Under the pieces are notes generated by a model. That model saw nothing but the letters and a program-made list of their open reading frames with translations, had not been told where the DNA came from and ran no database searches. A stretch of 64,000 nucleotides of DNA, taken from assembly GCA_029782365.1 (NCBI GenBank), contig JAKOUW010000017.1, positions 186,001 through 250,000 of the forward strand, written 5' to 3'. Position 1 is the stretch's first letter; each line of letters starts with the position of its first letter. The translations under genes were made by a program, and so were the position numbers. The stretch is from Chloroflexota bacterium (GTDB taxonomy: Bacteria; Chloroflexota; Anaerolineae; Anaerolineales; UBA4823). Below, piece by piece: positions 16,736 to 25,607 of this stretch.

Positions 16736-16774
16736 CTACAAACCCTGCTTCAGACACATACACATTCGTCGCAC
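16736..16774 (-). CDS. putative cysteine-codon leader peptide
   Basis: A 12-codon ORF, MRRMCMCLKQGL, starting at GTG 16774 with GGGAG 7 bases before it, about 30 bases after the predicted transcript start. Codons 5 and 7 are Cys (UGU). Its last codons form GCAGGGTTTG, complementary to a segment inside the downstream terminator. Short Cys-codon upstream ORFs are known to sense cysteine before sulfur-assimilation operons in mycobacteria. Here the controlled operon is cysM-mec-cysO-moeZ. An internal ATG (codon 4) is an alternative start. Confidence 0.6.
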   Translation of the reverse strand: MRRMCMCLKQGL

Positions 16775-16808
16775 AGCGATACTCCCAATTTTTATAAATA
16801 TTATCTAT

Positions 16809-16836
16809 ATTATAAATTTTATATACCACCTGTCAA
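16809..16836 (-). promoter_or_regulatory. promoter of the cysM operon
   Basis: On the minus strand TTGACA (16831-16836), 16-bp spacer, TATAAT (16809-16814). The transcript has a leader of about 215 bases carrying the leader ORF and attenuator. The rest of the divergent gap (to 16948) holds a plus-strand TATAAT at 16897-16902, the likely -10 of the repeat-protein gene; its -35 is weak. Confidence 0.75.
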
Positions 16837-16948
16837 GGCCAAGAAAAATGTTACAAAGATTTTACACAATCTTTAAATTCAGTTAATCCACATCTGTATA
16901 ATAAGGTTAACGACCCTCTGGGTTATCAGGTGAGTAAAGGAGAAAATT

Positions 16949-19900
16949 ATGAGTTATTCACGTCGAATGTTCAACCTGACCTCGCTGTTGTGTGTGGTGG
17001 TTCTGCTGTCTGGCAGTGTTACAACTGCACCCGCCAAGGCAGCCATGCTGCCCCCGGGACCGGGCGGCGGCATCTCTGGTAAGGTCAGCACACCCGGAGG
17101 CGCCCCACTGCCAGCCGGGGTGGTCGTCCGATTGTTTGATCTGGACAATATCACCGTGCGCGGCGAAGCGCATGTTAACACGCTGACCGGCGATTACAGC
17201 CTGGGGCCGGTGCCGAGCGGTATGTATGTAATGAAAGCTGTACCCCCGGAAATATCCCGTTTCACTCCATCTCTCCCCAAGGGCGTCTCGGTGTTCATGG
17301 GTAACGTTGGCCCGGTCAACCTGGTGTTGGGTCGGGCGCAGGTGCAAGGCACCGTATTTGCGCCGGACGGCGTCACGCCTGCTCCGGCAGAGGTGGTGGT
17401 CAGGCTGGGCAACGGGTTGTTATTCCAATCTGTCACCACGCTGAGCGGTCATTTTACCCTGGGCGGGCTGCCGGTGGGCAGCTACCAGGTGGATGCGCAT
17501 CCAATCAGCGATGATCCGTATTGGAATTCGCCGGCAGCGAATCTGAATATCACCAGCCTGCTGATCACCCAAACTCTCAACCTGCAGCTCAGACAGGCGC
17601 AGGTATGGGGCAAGGTTGTCACACCGCAAAACCAGGAGGTTCCCCTTGCGCAGGTGTTCATCGGCAGTGCGGCCGCTGCGGTGATGAGGAAGGATACTGC
17701 CCACCTGTCTGGCTTCTTCGCCATCGGCGGGTTGGTGAATGGCACCTATCGCATGGCGGCCGCCGCGCCCATTCCAATGCCAGGTGTCTCGCCTTCACTG
17801 CCGGTGACGGTCACCATCCCTGGCGCGACCAATCCATACACATTAACCCTGATCATCCCAGACAAAGTCGTCAGCGGAACAGTGAAGACCAATGCCGGCT
17901 CGGCGGTGAGCGATGCAATCGTCTCAGCCCAACGCGTGGGAGGTAAAGAAAAACAGGAAGCTCCCAGCGATGCCCAAGGCCATTACACCCTGCACCTGGC
18001 TCCCGGCTTGTGGGCGCTGACCGTCCTGCCGGCGAACGACAGCGTCAGTTGGGTATACCGTGCTGCGCCGCAATTCGTTTACTTCCGCCTCGATAACCAG
18101 GCAGAGAGCCAAAATCAAAATTTCACCGTCTTTGTCGCCGACGCATCCATCAGCGGAGCGGTGTTCATGCCTGATGGCATCAGCGCGCCGCCCTTCACCG
18201 TGACCGTCAGCCTGCTGAGCGATGAGGGAGTTGGGCGGATCATCAAAGTTGCTCCGAATGTGGGCGATTTCAGCGCCTCCATCCCCAGCGGTTCTTACAA
18301 AGTGGATGTATTTCCGCATGATCGACGTTACAGCGCGCCATATATCGCCCCGATCACCATCCCGGCTAACGGCGCCTATGACCATCTGAATATCACCCTG
18401 CAGTCGCGCGATGCCCTGATCACGGGCACGGTGAGCGCCAATGGCAGCGGTGTGGCCGGCGTGCCGGTCATCGCCTGGCGCAAAGATATGCCAGGCAGCT
18501 TCCAGACCCTGAGCGGGCCGGGCGGCCTGTACGTGCTGGCAGCCGCGGCGGGCGAATGGCATGTTCAGCCTGCGCCGAAGCAGGATCAGCCGTACATTTA
18601 TTCCGGCGCCGGACAGGATGTTACTCTGAGCGCAGGCCAGACTGCCACGAACCTGGATTTTGAACTGCTCACGGCGAACGCAAAAATCAAAGGCGTGCTG
18701 GTGGATGGGCAGAATAAGCCGATCAGCACCGGCGGCTGGGCGTCCGCGCAGCAGATCGGCGCGCCAGCCATCCACAACGGGGCGAGCATCATTGACGGCG
18801 CCTTTACCATCCTGGTGCCGGCGCAAGCGGGCGGCACGCAATACCGCATCTCGGCGGTTTTACCCCCCGCCAGCTCGTATGTCTCTACCAGCCAGCCAGA
18901 TGTGACTGCAAATATTGGCCAGGTGACTCTGGTGACGCTGACCGTGCAAACCAGGAGCGCCTCCATCAGCGGCTTTTTGTGGGATGGGCGAAATAATCTG
19001 GTGGTAACTGGCGTGAACGGCACAGTGAGCGCCTGGAACGCTGGCAGCTGGGATATCGGCCCAATCAACCCGGCCAACGGCGCTTACAAACTGGATGTCT
19101 TTGCCGGTTTATGGCGGCTGAATTACCGCATCGATCCGCTGGCAGGCTACGTTAAGCTGGCCGGCGCGCGCAACATCCCTGTGCAGAACGGACAAAATGC
19201 TGTTGTACCTTTGCCGGTGGCCCAGAAAGACGCCTCCATCAGCGGCACAGTGTACGATCCGAACGGCAGTCCGCTCTCTAACGCGGCAGTGTGGGTCAAA
19301 GGAGTCGGCCCGGTGGTGGAGAACGTCTGGCTCGGCGGACTCAGCGACGCCCAGGGTCGCTACACCATCGCCCTGCCGCACGGCATCTACCGCCTGAGCT
19401 CAGCCTACAACCAGCCGGGTTGGATCGCCCCCAAGGAGCTGGGAGTCACCGTCGCCGCTGGGCAGAACCTGGCCGGCCAGGACCTGCACTTCAACCTGCC
19501 GGCTCTGCACATCAGCGGCACGCTGACTGTCAGTGGAACAACCAGCGGCGGCCTGGCGCATGTATGGGGTTGGTCAGAAGATGGGGGGTTCGTCTCGGGC
19601 AGTTTCCCTGTGACTGCCTCAGGACAAACCGCCAGTGGAACCTACACGTTGAACGTTTCCGGCAACACCACCTGGCACCTGGGCGCGGCGGTCGAAACCA
19701 ATGACGCTTACTGGTATGGGCATGGCTCAGTCAGCGTGACGAACAATGACGCCTCCCTTGACCTGACCTTGAACGGACCACACGCCAAGCCGGCTCCGGT
19801 GGTCGTCACGTTTGACGCCTCCACAGAACAGACGATCAGCCTGGCCGACGGCACCACGCTTTACATCCCGGCAGGCGCTTTGCCAACCAGCGGGCAGGTG

Positions 19901-20257
19901 ACCCTGCACATCGTGCCGGTGGCCACCCTGCCGCACCAGAAGCACGCCAGCGTGCTGCGCTACGGTTACGCCTTCCTGGCGACGGATGCCAACGGCCAGC
20001 CGATCGAGCAGCATTTTAATCAAGATGTGATGATCACCTTCAACTATACGAAAGCTGAGCTGGTCGCCCAGCGCGTAGCTGAGCAGTTCTTGCGACCAGC
20101 CTACTTCTCCACGACCACCAACCGCTGGACCTTCCCGGACAGCTATGTTGTGGATACGGCCAACAACCAGGTGATTATGCAGATCGATCACTTCACAGAG
20201 TTCGCCCTGACGGCAACTCAGAATTATCCCTTATTTGCGCCGCTGATCACGCGCTAA
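16949..20257 (+). CDS. large secreted protein of about ten carboxypeptidase-regulatory-like (Cna-B-like) repeats
   Basis: 1102 residues. A signal peptide (cleavage near TAPAKA) precedes about ten beta-sandwich repeats of 80-100 residues. Each starts like 'A.ISG.V..P.G.PL..A.V' and ends like 'G.Y.L..LP.G.Y.V', as in CarboxypepD_reg/SdrD-type domains. A ZU5-like segment follows (about 955-1085: DGTTLYIPAGALPTSGQVTLHIVPV). The chain ends NYPLFAPLITR with no LPxTG or membrane helix. AAAGGAG precedes the ATG and a strong terminator follows at 20277. Likely a cell-surface or secreted stalk/adhesin-like protein; binding target unknown. Confidence 0.75.
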   Translation: MSYSRRMFNLTSLLCVVVLLSGSVTTAPAKAAMLPPGPGGGISGKVSTPGGAPLPAGVVVRLFDLDNITVRGEAHVNTLTGDYSLGPVPSGMYVMKAVPPEISRFTPSLPKGVSVFMGNVGPVNLVLGRAQVQGTVFAPDGVTPAPAEVVVRLGNGLLFQSVTTLSGHFTLGGLPVGSYQVDAHPISDDPYWNSPAANLNITSLLITQTLNLQLRQAQVWGKVVTPQNQEVPLAQVFIGSAAAAVMRKDTAHLSGFFAIGGLVNGTYRMAAAAPIPMPGVSPSLPVTVTIPGATNPYTLTLIIPDKVVSGTVKTNAGSAVSDAIVSAQRVGGKEKQEAPSDAQGHYTLHLAPGLWALTVLPANDSVSWVYRAAPQFVYFRLDNQAESQNQNFTVFVADASISGAVFMPDGISAPPFTVTVSLLSDEGVGRIIKVAPNVGDFSASIPSGSYKVDVFPHDRRYSAPYIAPITIPANGAYDHLNITLQSRDALITGTVSANGSGVAGVPVIAWRKDMPGSFQTLSGPGGLYVLAAAAGEWHVQPAPKQDQPYIYSGAGQDVTLSAGQTATNLDFELLTANAKIKGVLVDGQNKPISTGGWASAQQIGAPAIHNGASIIDGAFTILVPAQAGGTQYRISAVLPPASSYVSTSQPDVTANIGQVTLVTLTVQTRSASISGFLWDGRNNLVVTGVNGTVSAWNAGSWDIGPINPANGAYKLDVFAGLWRLNYRIDPLAGYVKLAGARNIPVQNGQNAVVPLPVAQKDASISGTVYDPNGSPLSNAAVWVKGVGPVVENVWLGGLSDAQGRYTIALPHGIYRLSSAYNQPGWIAPKELGVTVAAGQNLAGQDLHFNLPALHISGTLTVSGTTSGGLAHVWGWSEDGGFVSGSFPVTASGQTASGTYTLNVSGNTTWHLGAAVETNDAYWYGHGSVSVTNNDASLDLTLNGPHAKPAPVVVTFDASTEQTISLADGTTLYIPAGALPTSGQVTLHIVPVATLPHQKHASVLRYGYAFLATDANGQPIEQHFNQDVMITFNYTKAELVAQRVAEQFLRPAYFSTTTNRWTFPDSYVVDTANNQVIMQIDHFTEFALTATQNYPLFAPLITR

Positions 20258-20276
20258 ATAACAATTCATCACCTGA

Positions 20277-20307
20277 CCCTCCTTCGCGAAAGCGGAGGAG
20301 GGTTTTT
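20277..20307 (+). terminator. intrinsic terminator after the repeat protein
   Basis: Stem CCCTCCTTCGC / GCGGAGGAGGG (11 bp, one G-U pair) with a GAAA tetraloop and a TTTTT tail, 19 bases after the stop codon. Confidence 0.9.
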
Positions 20308-20380
20308 CATTCCATTCCGGTCTTGACTCTCCTCTAAGAGGAGGGTGTATAACAGGAGCATCGCTCATTTGGAGGTACTC

Positions 20381-21253
20381 ATGGAATACACACTTGAATA
20401 TTATCGCCAGCCCGGCGCAATGACCGACCCCGGCCCATTTGCCGCCCTGTTCGACAACCTACGAGGCAGCCTGCCAGAGCTGGTGCGAGTGGTGCAGGGT
20501 GTAACTATCCACGTTTATTGGACAGACAGCTACGGATTCAGCCTGCCTGCCGAGCGCCAGTCGGAGGTCCAACTGCGCACTCTTGAACGGCGCCTGGCAC
20601 GCACCCTTGAGCTGGATGACAGGCCGCTGAACACTGCCCGTGCGCCCGAGAGACGCCTGGTTGGCAACTGCCGTGACTTCAGCCTTTTGCTAACCGCCTT
20701 GCTGAGGCGCCAGGGTATCCCGGCGCGGGCGCGCTGCGGCTTTGGGGCGTATTTCAAGCCCGGCTATTTTATCGATCATTGGGTGGCTGAGTATTGGAAT
20801 GAAGCACAGGATCGTTGGATATTGGTGGATGCCCAGATGGATGAGGTGCAGCGCGGCGCGCTCAACCTGCCTTTCGACCCTTTGGACACCCCGCGTGACC
20901 AGTTCATCACCGGCGGCCTGGCCTGGCAGATGTGCAGGCGCGGCCAGGCGAACCCTGAGCATTTCGGCATTTTCGATCTGTCGGGGTTAGGTTTCGTGCG
21001 CGGCAACCTGGTGCGCGATGTGGCTTCGTTGAATAAGATCGAACTGCTGCCCTGGGACTGCTGGGGCATCATCTTAAAAGATCAAATCGATGACCCGGCT
21101 GATCGGGCGATGCTCGACGAGCTGGCTGGGTTGAGCGTGCTGGACGTTCCGGACATTGCAGAAGTGCGCAGGCGCTATGAAACCGACGAACGCTTGACGG
21201 TCGCCAATGTCTTGAGCTTTGTCCAGGGCAGCCTTGTGCCGGTCGCGCTGTAG
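20381..21253 (+). CDS. transglutaminase-like cysteine protein
   Basis: 290 residues. The papain-like transglutaminase triad is complete: Cys in VGNCRDFSLLLTALLRRQGIPARAR, His in FIDHWVAEYW, Asp in WILVDAQMD. ATG at 20381 has GGAGG 6 bases upstream; the longer frame does not. Such stand-alone domains may cross-link or cleave proteins or peptides. No signal peptide, so it is cytoplasmic. It stands alone between terminator 20277 and the convergent helicase gene. Confidence 0.8.
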   Translation: MEYTLEYYRQPGAMTDPGPFAALFDNLRGSLPELVRVVQGVTIHVYWTDSYGFSLPAERQSEVQLRTLERRLARTLELDDRPLNTARAPERRLVGNCRDFSLLLTALLRRQGIPARARCGFGAYFKPGYFIDHWVAEYWNEAQDRWILVDAQMDEVQRGALNLPFDPLDTPRDQFITGGLAWQMCRRGQANPEHFGIFDLSGLGFVRGNLVRDVASLNKIELLPWDCWGIILKDQIDDPADRAMLDELAGLSVLDVPDIAEVRRRYETDERLTVANVLSFVQGSLVPVAL

Positions 21254-21268
21254 TTTACGCCCAGGCGG

Positions 21269-24200
21269 CTAACTGAACAGCACTTTCACGTCTTCCGAAG
21301 TCAGCGACTTGAGGAAGCCGCTGTCGGTGGTGATCAACTGACCGACCAGATCTTTTTTGCGATCCTGCAGTTGAATGATCTTCTCCTCGACTGAATCGCG
21401 CACGATCAGCTTGTAAATAAAGACCGGCTTATCCTGGCCGATGCGGTGCGTGCGGTCTGAGGCCTGCATTTCCACCGCGGGGTTCCACCATGGATCAATA
21501 TGGATGACATAATCAGCGGCAGTCAGGTTGAGGCCGACACCGCCGGCTTTCAGGCTGATCAGGAAGAAGGGGATTTCGGCATCGCTCTGGAACTCATCGA
21601 CGCGTTCCTGGCGGTCGGTGGTGCGCCCATCCAGGTACAGGTATGGCACGTGGCGCTGGTCGAGGTCGCGGCGCAGCAGTTTGAGCATCTCGACAAACTG
21701 AGAGAAGACCAGCACCTTGTGCCCTTCGGAGCGCAGGGTGTCCAGGGTCTCGGTGAGCAGTTCGAACTTGCCCGATTCGCCGTGAAAATCATGGTCAAGC
21801 AGGGCCGGGTGGTTGCAGATCTGCCGCAGGCGCAGCAGTCCTTCGAGGATTTTGAAACGCACATCATCCACCTGCTTGCCGTCCTCCAGCAGACCCATCA
21901 GCAGGCCGCGGTAATAATCGCGGGTGCGCAGGTACATCTTGCGCTGGCCCGATTCCATATCGGTATAAATGATTCGTTCGGTGCGTTCGGGCAACTCAGG
22001 GGCCACCTGATCTTTCGTGCGGCGCAGGATAAAGGGGAAGATCATTTTACGCAGAAGCTGCGCCTGTTCGGCATCGGCTTTTCGCTCGATTGGGCTGGCG
22101 AATTCCTCGCGGAAGTAATCCATGCTGCCCAACATGCCCGGGTTGATGAAGGCAAACTGCGACCAGAGTTCCATCACCGAGTTTTCGACCGGCGTGCCGG
22201 TCATCACCAGTCGGTGGTCACTCTGCAGCAGGCGGGCGGCACGTGAAGTTTGGGCGATGGGATTTTTGATCGCTTGCGATTCGTCTAAAACAATGTAGTG
22301 AAAGCGGTATTGGCGCAGAAACTGAATGTCACGCATCATGATGCCGTAGGTGGTCACCACCAGATCATACTGGTCGAGGGTGGGCAGTTCGCGTTCCCGG
22401 TCGGCGCCGTGATATTCCAAAATGCGCAGGCTGGGTGTGAAGCGCGCCGCTTCACGCTGCCAGTTGACCAGCAAGGAGCGCGGCAGGACGATCAGATCTG
22501 CTTTGGACGAATGCTGGCGCTCGCGCAGTGAAAGCAGAAAAACCAGAACCTGCACAGTCTTGCCTAGGCCCATATCGTCGGCCAGAGCGCCCCCCAGGTT
22601 GAATTCATGCAGGAAATGCAGCCAATCGTAACCGCTGTGCTGGTACGGGCGCAGTTCGCCGGTAAAGCCAGCCGGCAGGGGCAGGGATTGGATGCCGGAA
22701 AATTCACGCAGACGGCGCGAACGCGCGCGGAACTGTTCGTCGGCGCGCTCCCAATCTTCTTCGCTTAACACCTGGTCCAGCAGGGTGACTTGGGTGTTCG
22801 AATAGCGCAGGCCGTCTGAGGTATCTTGGCCAAGGGCAAACAAGTGCCGGTAGCGCTCCACCCACTCATCGGGGATCTCACCGAGTGAACCATCGGCCAG
22901 CTTGATATAACGTTCGCGCTTCTGCAGGGCGCGGCGCACATCCTTGAAAGCCACTTCGATGTCGCCGAAAGAAACGCTGGCGTGCACATCGAACCAGTCG
23001 ATGCCCGAGCTGACCTGGAAAGTCAGGGTTGGGCGGGCGCGGTTGACTTTGGCGGTCTTGAGCTTATCTTCGCCGTACACCTCATACCCCAGGGATGCCA
23101 GGGTAGGGACGTTTTTCATCAAGAAATCTACAGGGTGAACCTTGGCGCGCAGGTGCAGGGTGCCGGGCAGGGCTGGCGAAGGGGCTTTTTTCAACCCAAA
23201 ATCGCCGTTGGCAAGCGCTTCAAAGGCAGCCTGTTCCACAAATGGCTGGCGGGTGATCTGCGCCAGAGTCCAGGTGCCGGGCTTATTGTAAAGAGTCTTG
23301 GAGGGCAGCTTGATATCGAAGGGCAGTTCATAAGAGCCGTAGGCAAAGCGGAGTTCAGCCTGCATCACGCCGCCTTTATCAGAAAGATACAAGCGGTTGT
23401 GCGGCTCGCCGGTGACTTGATCCCAGTCCACGGCGTCGCCGCGCAGATCGGCGTTCTCTGCCAACGGCAGGAAATATTCCTGCAAAAATTCGTTTTGATC
23501 GCGCGAAGGGATGATCAGTTCAGGCTCGTTGAGCAGGTTGATGAACAAACCAGCGGCATTCTCGCCGTCCAGGGGGAAGACACAGCAGTCTGCCAGGGCC
23601 CAGGCCGGCGCGCTGGACAGCAGGAACACCTGCCCATTGCGCAGGGGGATGACGCGGTCGTCGAGGCTGAGACCGGAGGTCAGCTCGACGCCGTCTTCGA
23701 CGGTGGTCAACTGCATGTAAATACGGGCTGCATCGCGGCGGATCTCCAGCGGCGTCTGCAAGGGTTGGGTTTTGTCGCCGCGGAACAGCAGGACTTCCAT
23801 GCCGGCCATCAAGCTGAGCGCCGATGCCAGCGGCGCCATGCGAGATGTATATACCCGCGCCTGCTCTACCAGCAGGTTGGCAATTGTCACCGCCGAGACC
23901 GGGCTGTTGACGCAGGTGGACGGGTCGAGCATGGAGGCCGGTTGTGAAAGCTGGCGCGCCAACGATGGCTGGTCGTTGAACAGCTCCACCACGGTGGCGC
24001 CGCCATGGATGGCGGCACGCTGCTCGGAAGTCAGGCGGTTGATCGGCAGGTGATAGGGAAAGAGTTCCCAGGAAGGATAACCGCCCGGAGGGGCAATGTT
24101 TTGCAGGCTGAAAAAGAGCAGGTATGGGGTGCTGGAACCAGGCGATATCCCGGGCAAGGCCTGGATGATATGTTGGAGCTGGTTCTGCCAGCGTGCAGGC

Positions 24201-24499
24201 TTGTGGCGGCGTAAATATTCTCGCACGCTCATGAAAGCCGCCACCGAATGCTTGCAGGTCTGGCCTGTCTCAGCGTAGGGGCAGTCGCAGTGAAAAATCA
24301 GGCCAGCGCGTTCGGCCTTGATCAGTACATTGTACACATCGTCGCGGCCGACAACAGTACACGATGCGTAATCTGGCTCGACGAAGTCGATTGTCACGCG
24401 GCGCTGAGTAAAATACACTCGCCCTCGCTCGAAGACAGCCGAACCAACAAAACGCTGCAAACGATCTAAATCAAACAGTTCTTCTGTTAATAAACCCAT
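21269..24499 (-). CDS. SNF2/SWI2 helicase with N-terminal SWIM zinc finger
   Basis: 1076 residues from ATG 24499 (a TTG seven codons earlier is also possible). The SWIM finger is C71-x-C73 ... C82-x-H84 (FHCDCPYAETGQTCKH). A long middle region precedes the two-lobed SNF2 motor: motif I DDMGLGKTVQ (near 641), motif II VLDESQ, motif III VMTGTPVEN, motif VI ASDRTHRIGQ. Bacterial SWIM-SNF2 proteins translocate on double-stranded DNA and probably remodel or clear bound proteins. No nuclease or methylase partner of a defence system is adjacent; the methyltransferase downstream looks like a small-molecule enzyme. Confidence 0.88.
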   Translation of the reverse strand: MGLLTEELFDLDRLQRFVGSAVFERGRVYFTQRRVTIDFVEPDYASCTVVGRDDVYNVLIKAERAGLIFHCDCPYAETGQTCKHSVAAFMSVREYLRRHKPARWQNQLQHIIQALPGISPGSSTPYLLFFSLQNIAPPGGYPSWELFPYHLPINRLTSEQRAAIHGGATVVELFNDQPSLARQLSQPASMLDPSTCVNSPVSAVTIANLLVEQARVYTSRMAPLASALSLMAGMEVLLFRGDKTQPLQTPLEIRRDAARIYMQLTTVEDGVELTSGLSLDDRVIPLRNGQVFLLSSAPAWALADCCVFPLDGENAAGLFINLLNEPELIIPSRDQNEFLQEYFLPLAENADLRGDAVDWDQVTGEPHNRLYLSDKGGVMQAELRFAYGSYELPFDIKLPSKTLYNKPGTWTLAQITRQPFVEQAAFEALANGDFGLKKAPSPALPGTLHLRAKVHPVDFLMKNVPTLASLGYEVYGEDKLKTAKVNRARPTLTFQVSSGIDWFDVHASVSFGDIEVAFKDVRRALQKRERYIKLADGSLGEIPDEWVERYRHLFALGQDTSDGLRYSNTQVTLLDQVLSEEDWERADEQFRARSRRLREFSGIQSLPLPAGFTGELRPYQHSGYDWLHFLHEFNLGGALADDMGLGKTVQVLVFLLSLRERQHSSKADLIVLPRSLLVNWQREAARFTPSLRILEYHGADRERELPTLDQYDLVVTTYGIMMRDIQFLRQYRFHYIVLDESQAIKNPIAQTSRAARLLQSDHRLVMTGTPVENSVMELWSQFAFINPGMLGSMDYFREEFASPIERKADAEQAQLLRKMIFPFILRRTKDQVAPELPERTERIIYTDMESGQRKMYLRTRDYYRGLLMGLLEDGKQVDDVRFKILEGLLRLRQICNHPALLDHDFHGESGKFELLTETLDTLRSEGHKVLVFSQFVEMLKLLRRDLDQRHVPYLYLDGRTTDRQERVDEFQSDAEIPFFLISLKAGGVGLNLTAADYVIHIDPWWNPAVEMQASDRTHRIGQDKPVFIYKLIVRDSVEEKIIQLQDRKKDLVGQLITTDSGFLKSLTSEDVKVLFS

Positions 24500-24619
24500 G
24501 TTTCTCGATGTTAAACGCAAAGCTGCGCATTCTTTACCTGGTTATGGGAGCTGTGACCCATTCGCCATTACGCCCGCAGTTACCCAGGAAGGCGCACCCC
24601 ACTGAGGAGCAATTTTATT

Positions 24620-25516
24620 TTACCACTTATTTGCCAGAATTACGATGAAATCATCTAATGTGTCCAGGTTGGCCTGCTCAACCGATGTGCTGACCTGAAT
24701 ATTGACCGCTTCCTGGAGCCTGGCTGGCTGAAGAGAAACAAAATACTGCAAATCCGTAAAACCGCAGCTCTGCAGCAGATCGGAGTATTGTGCAATTGTA
24801 TAGGCCTGGTAACTGCTGGAATAGCGTTCAACGGCACTGGTCTCCAGGTCAACAACGAAATAGCGCGTGGTAGCGGTGCAAGATTCGTCGTCCCAGAACG
24901 CCTCGCTCAATTCCAGATAGGGGTTCTCAGAAAACAGGCCGGATCGATACGTGGTCCAGGACGGCGGGCGCTGGCCAGTGCGGCGAATTTGCTCAAAGGC
25001 TGACGGCTCTAACAGCAGGCGCCCGCCGGGCCGAATGGCATGGTAGGCTTTCTGCAGAACGCGTCGGGCATCCGCCGTCCGGAAGGTGTTAAATTCTCCG
25101 TAGATCATCATCGCCAGGTCCCAATTGGAGCGAAAATCGGCCACGCGCACGTCTGAAAGGCTGTAGGTGATATCGAGCAAGGCCCGTTCAGCCTGGCGGC
25201 GGGCGTAATTAATCGAAGCCGGCGAATAATCAATACCGTAACACACATGGTTGAGCTGCGCCAGCCGCTCCAGGTACAGGCCTGGGCCGCAGGTCATATC
25301 CAGGATGCGCGACGGCACGCCGTTCAGCACCCACGAATGGATGAACTGCACGTGCTGGTCGATGATCTCCAGCCGCCGGCTGGCAGCGTCATGCGCCTGG
25401 TTGAGATGCTCGTTGAGCATGCGCAGGCTGAACGCCGGTTCATTCCAGGGCAGATTCTCGGCTTCAGACCACGGCTCAGGCGCCGTGCGGTTGAGGATGT
25501 CGAAGAGGTGCATCAT
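24620..25516 (-). CDS. class I SAM-dependent methyltransferase
   Basis: 298 residues. Rossmann methyltransferase with motif I ILDMTCGPGLYLERLA, an acidic end of beta2 in YGIDYSPASI, and the post-motif III segment IRPGGRLLLEPSAF. Substrate not recognisable. It lies 91 bp downstream of the TrpB-like gene on the same strand and could be the last gene of the hydantoin operon. Confidence 0.75.
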   Translation of the reverse strand: MMHLFDILNRTAPEPWSEAENLPWNEPAFSLRMLNEHLNQAHDAASRRLEIIDQHVQFIHSWVLNGVPSRILDMTCGPGLYLERLAQLNHVCYGIDYSPASINYARRQAERALLDITYSLSDVRVADFRSNWDLAMMIYGEFNTFRTADARRVLQKAYHAIRPGGRLLLEPSAFEQIRRTGQRPPSWTTYRSGLFSENPYLELSEAFWDDESCTATTRYFVVDLETSAVERYSSSYQAYTIAQYSDLLQSCGFTDLQYFVSLQPARLQEAVNIQVSTSVEQANLDTLDDFIVILANKW

Positions 25517-25607
25517 CTTTTTGCATCCTGGAGGGAAGGCCTTTTACGAAGAGGATATCTGGTTTCCCACGCCTGGCGTAAAAGGCCATCCCCATTTGGA
25601 ACTCGCT

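Noticed and set aside
16587..16808. T-box or SAM riboswitch before cysM
   Set aside because: No conserved riboswitch blocks were recognised; the Cys-codon ORF with ribosome site and the paired terminator give a simpler account.
17924..18841. 305-codon minus-strand frame inside the repeat protein gene
   Set aside because: It is opposite well-ordered repeats in the plus frame and has no features of its own.
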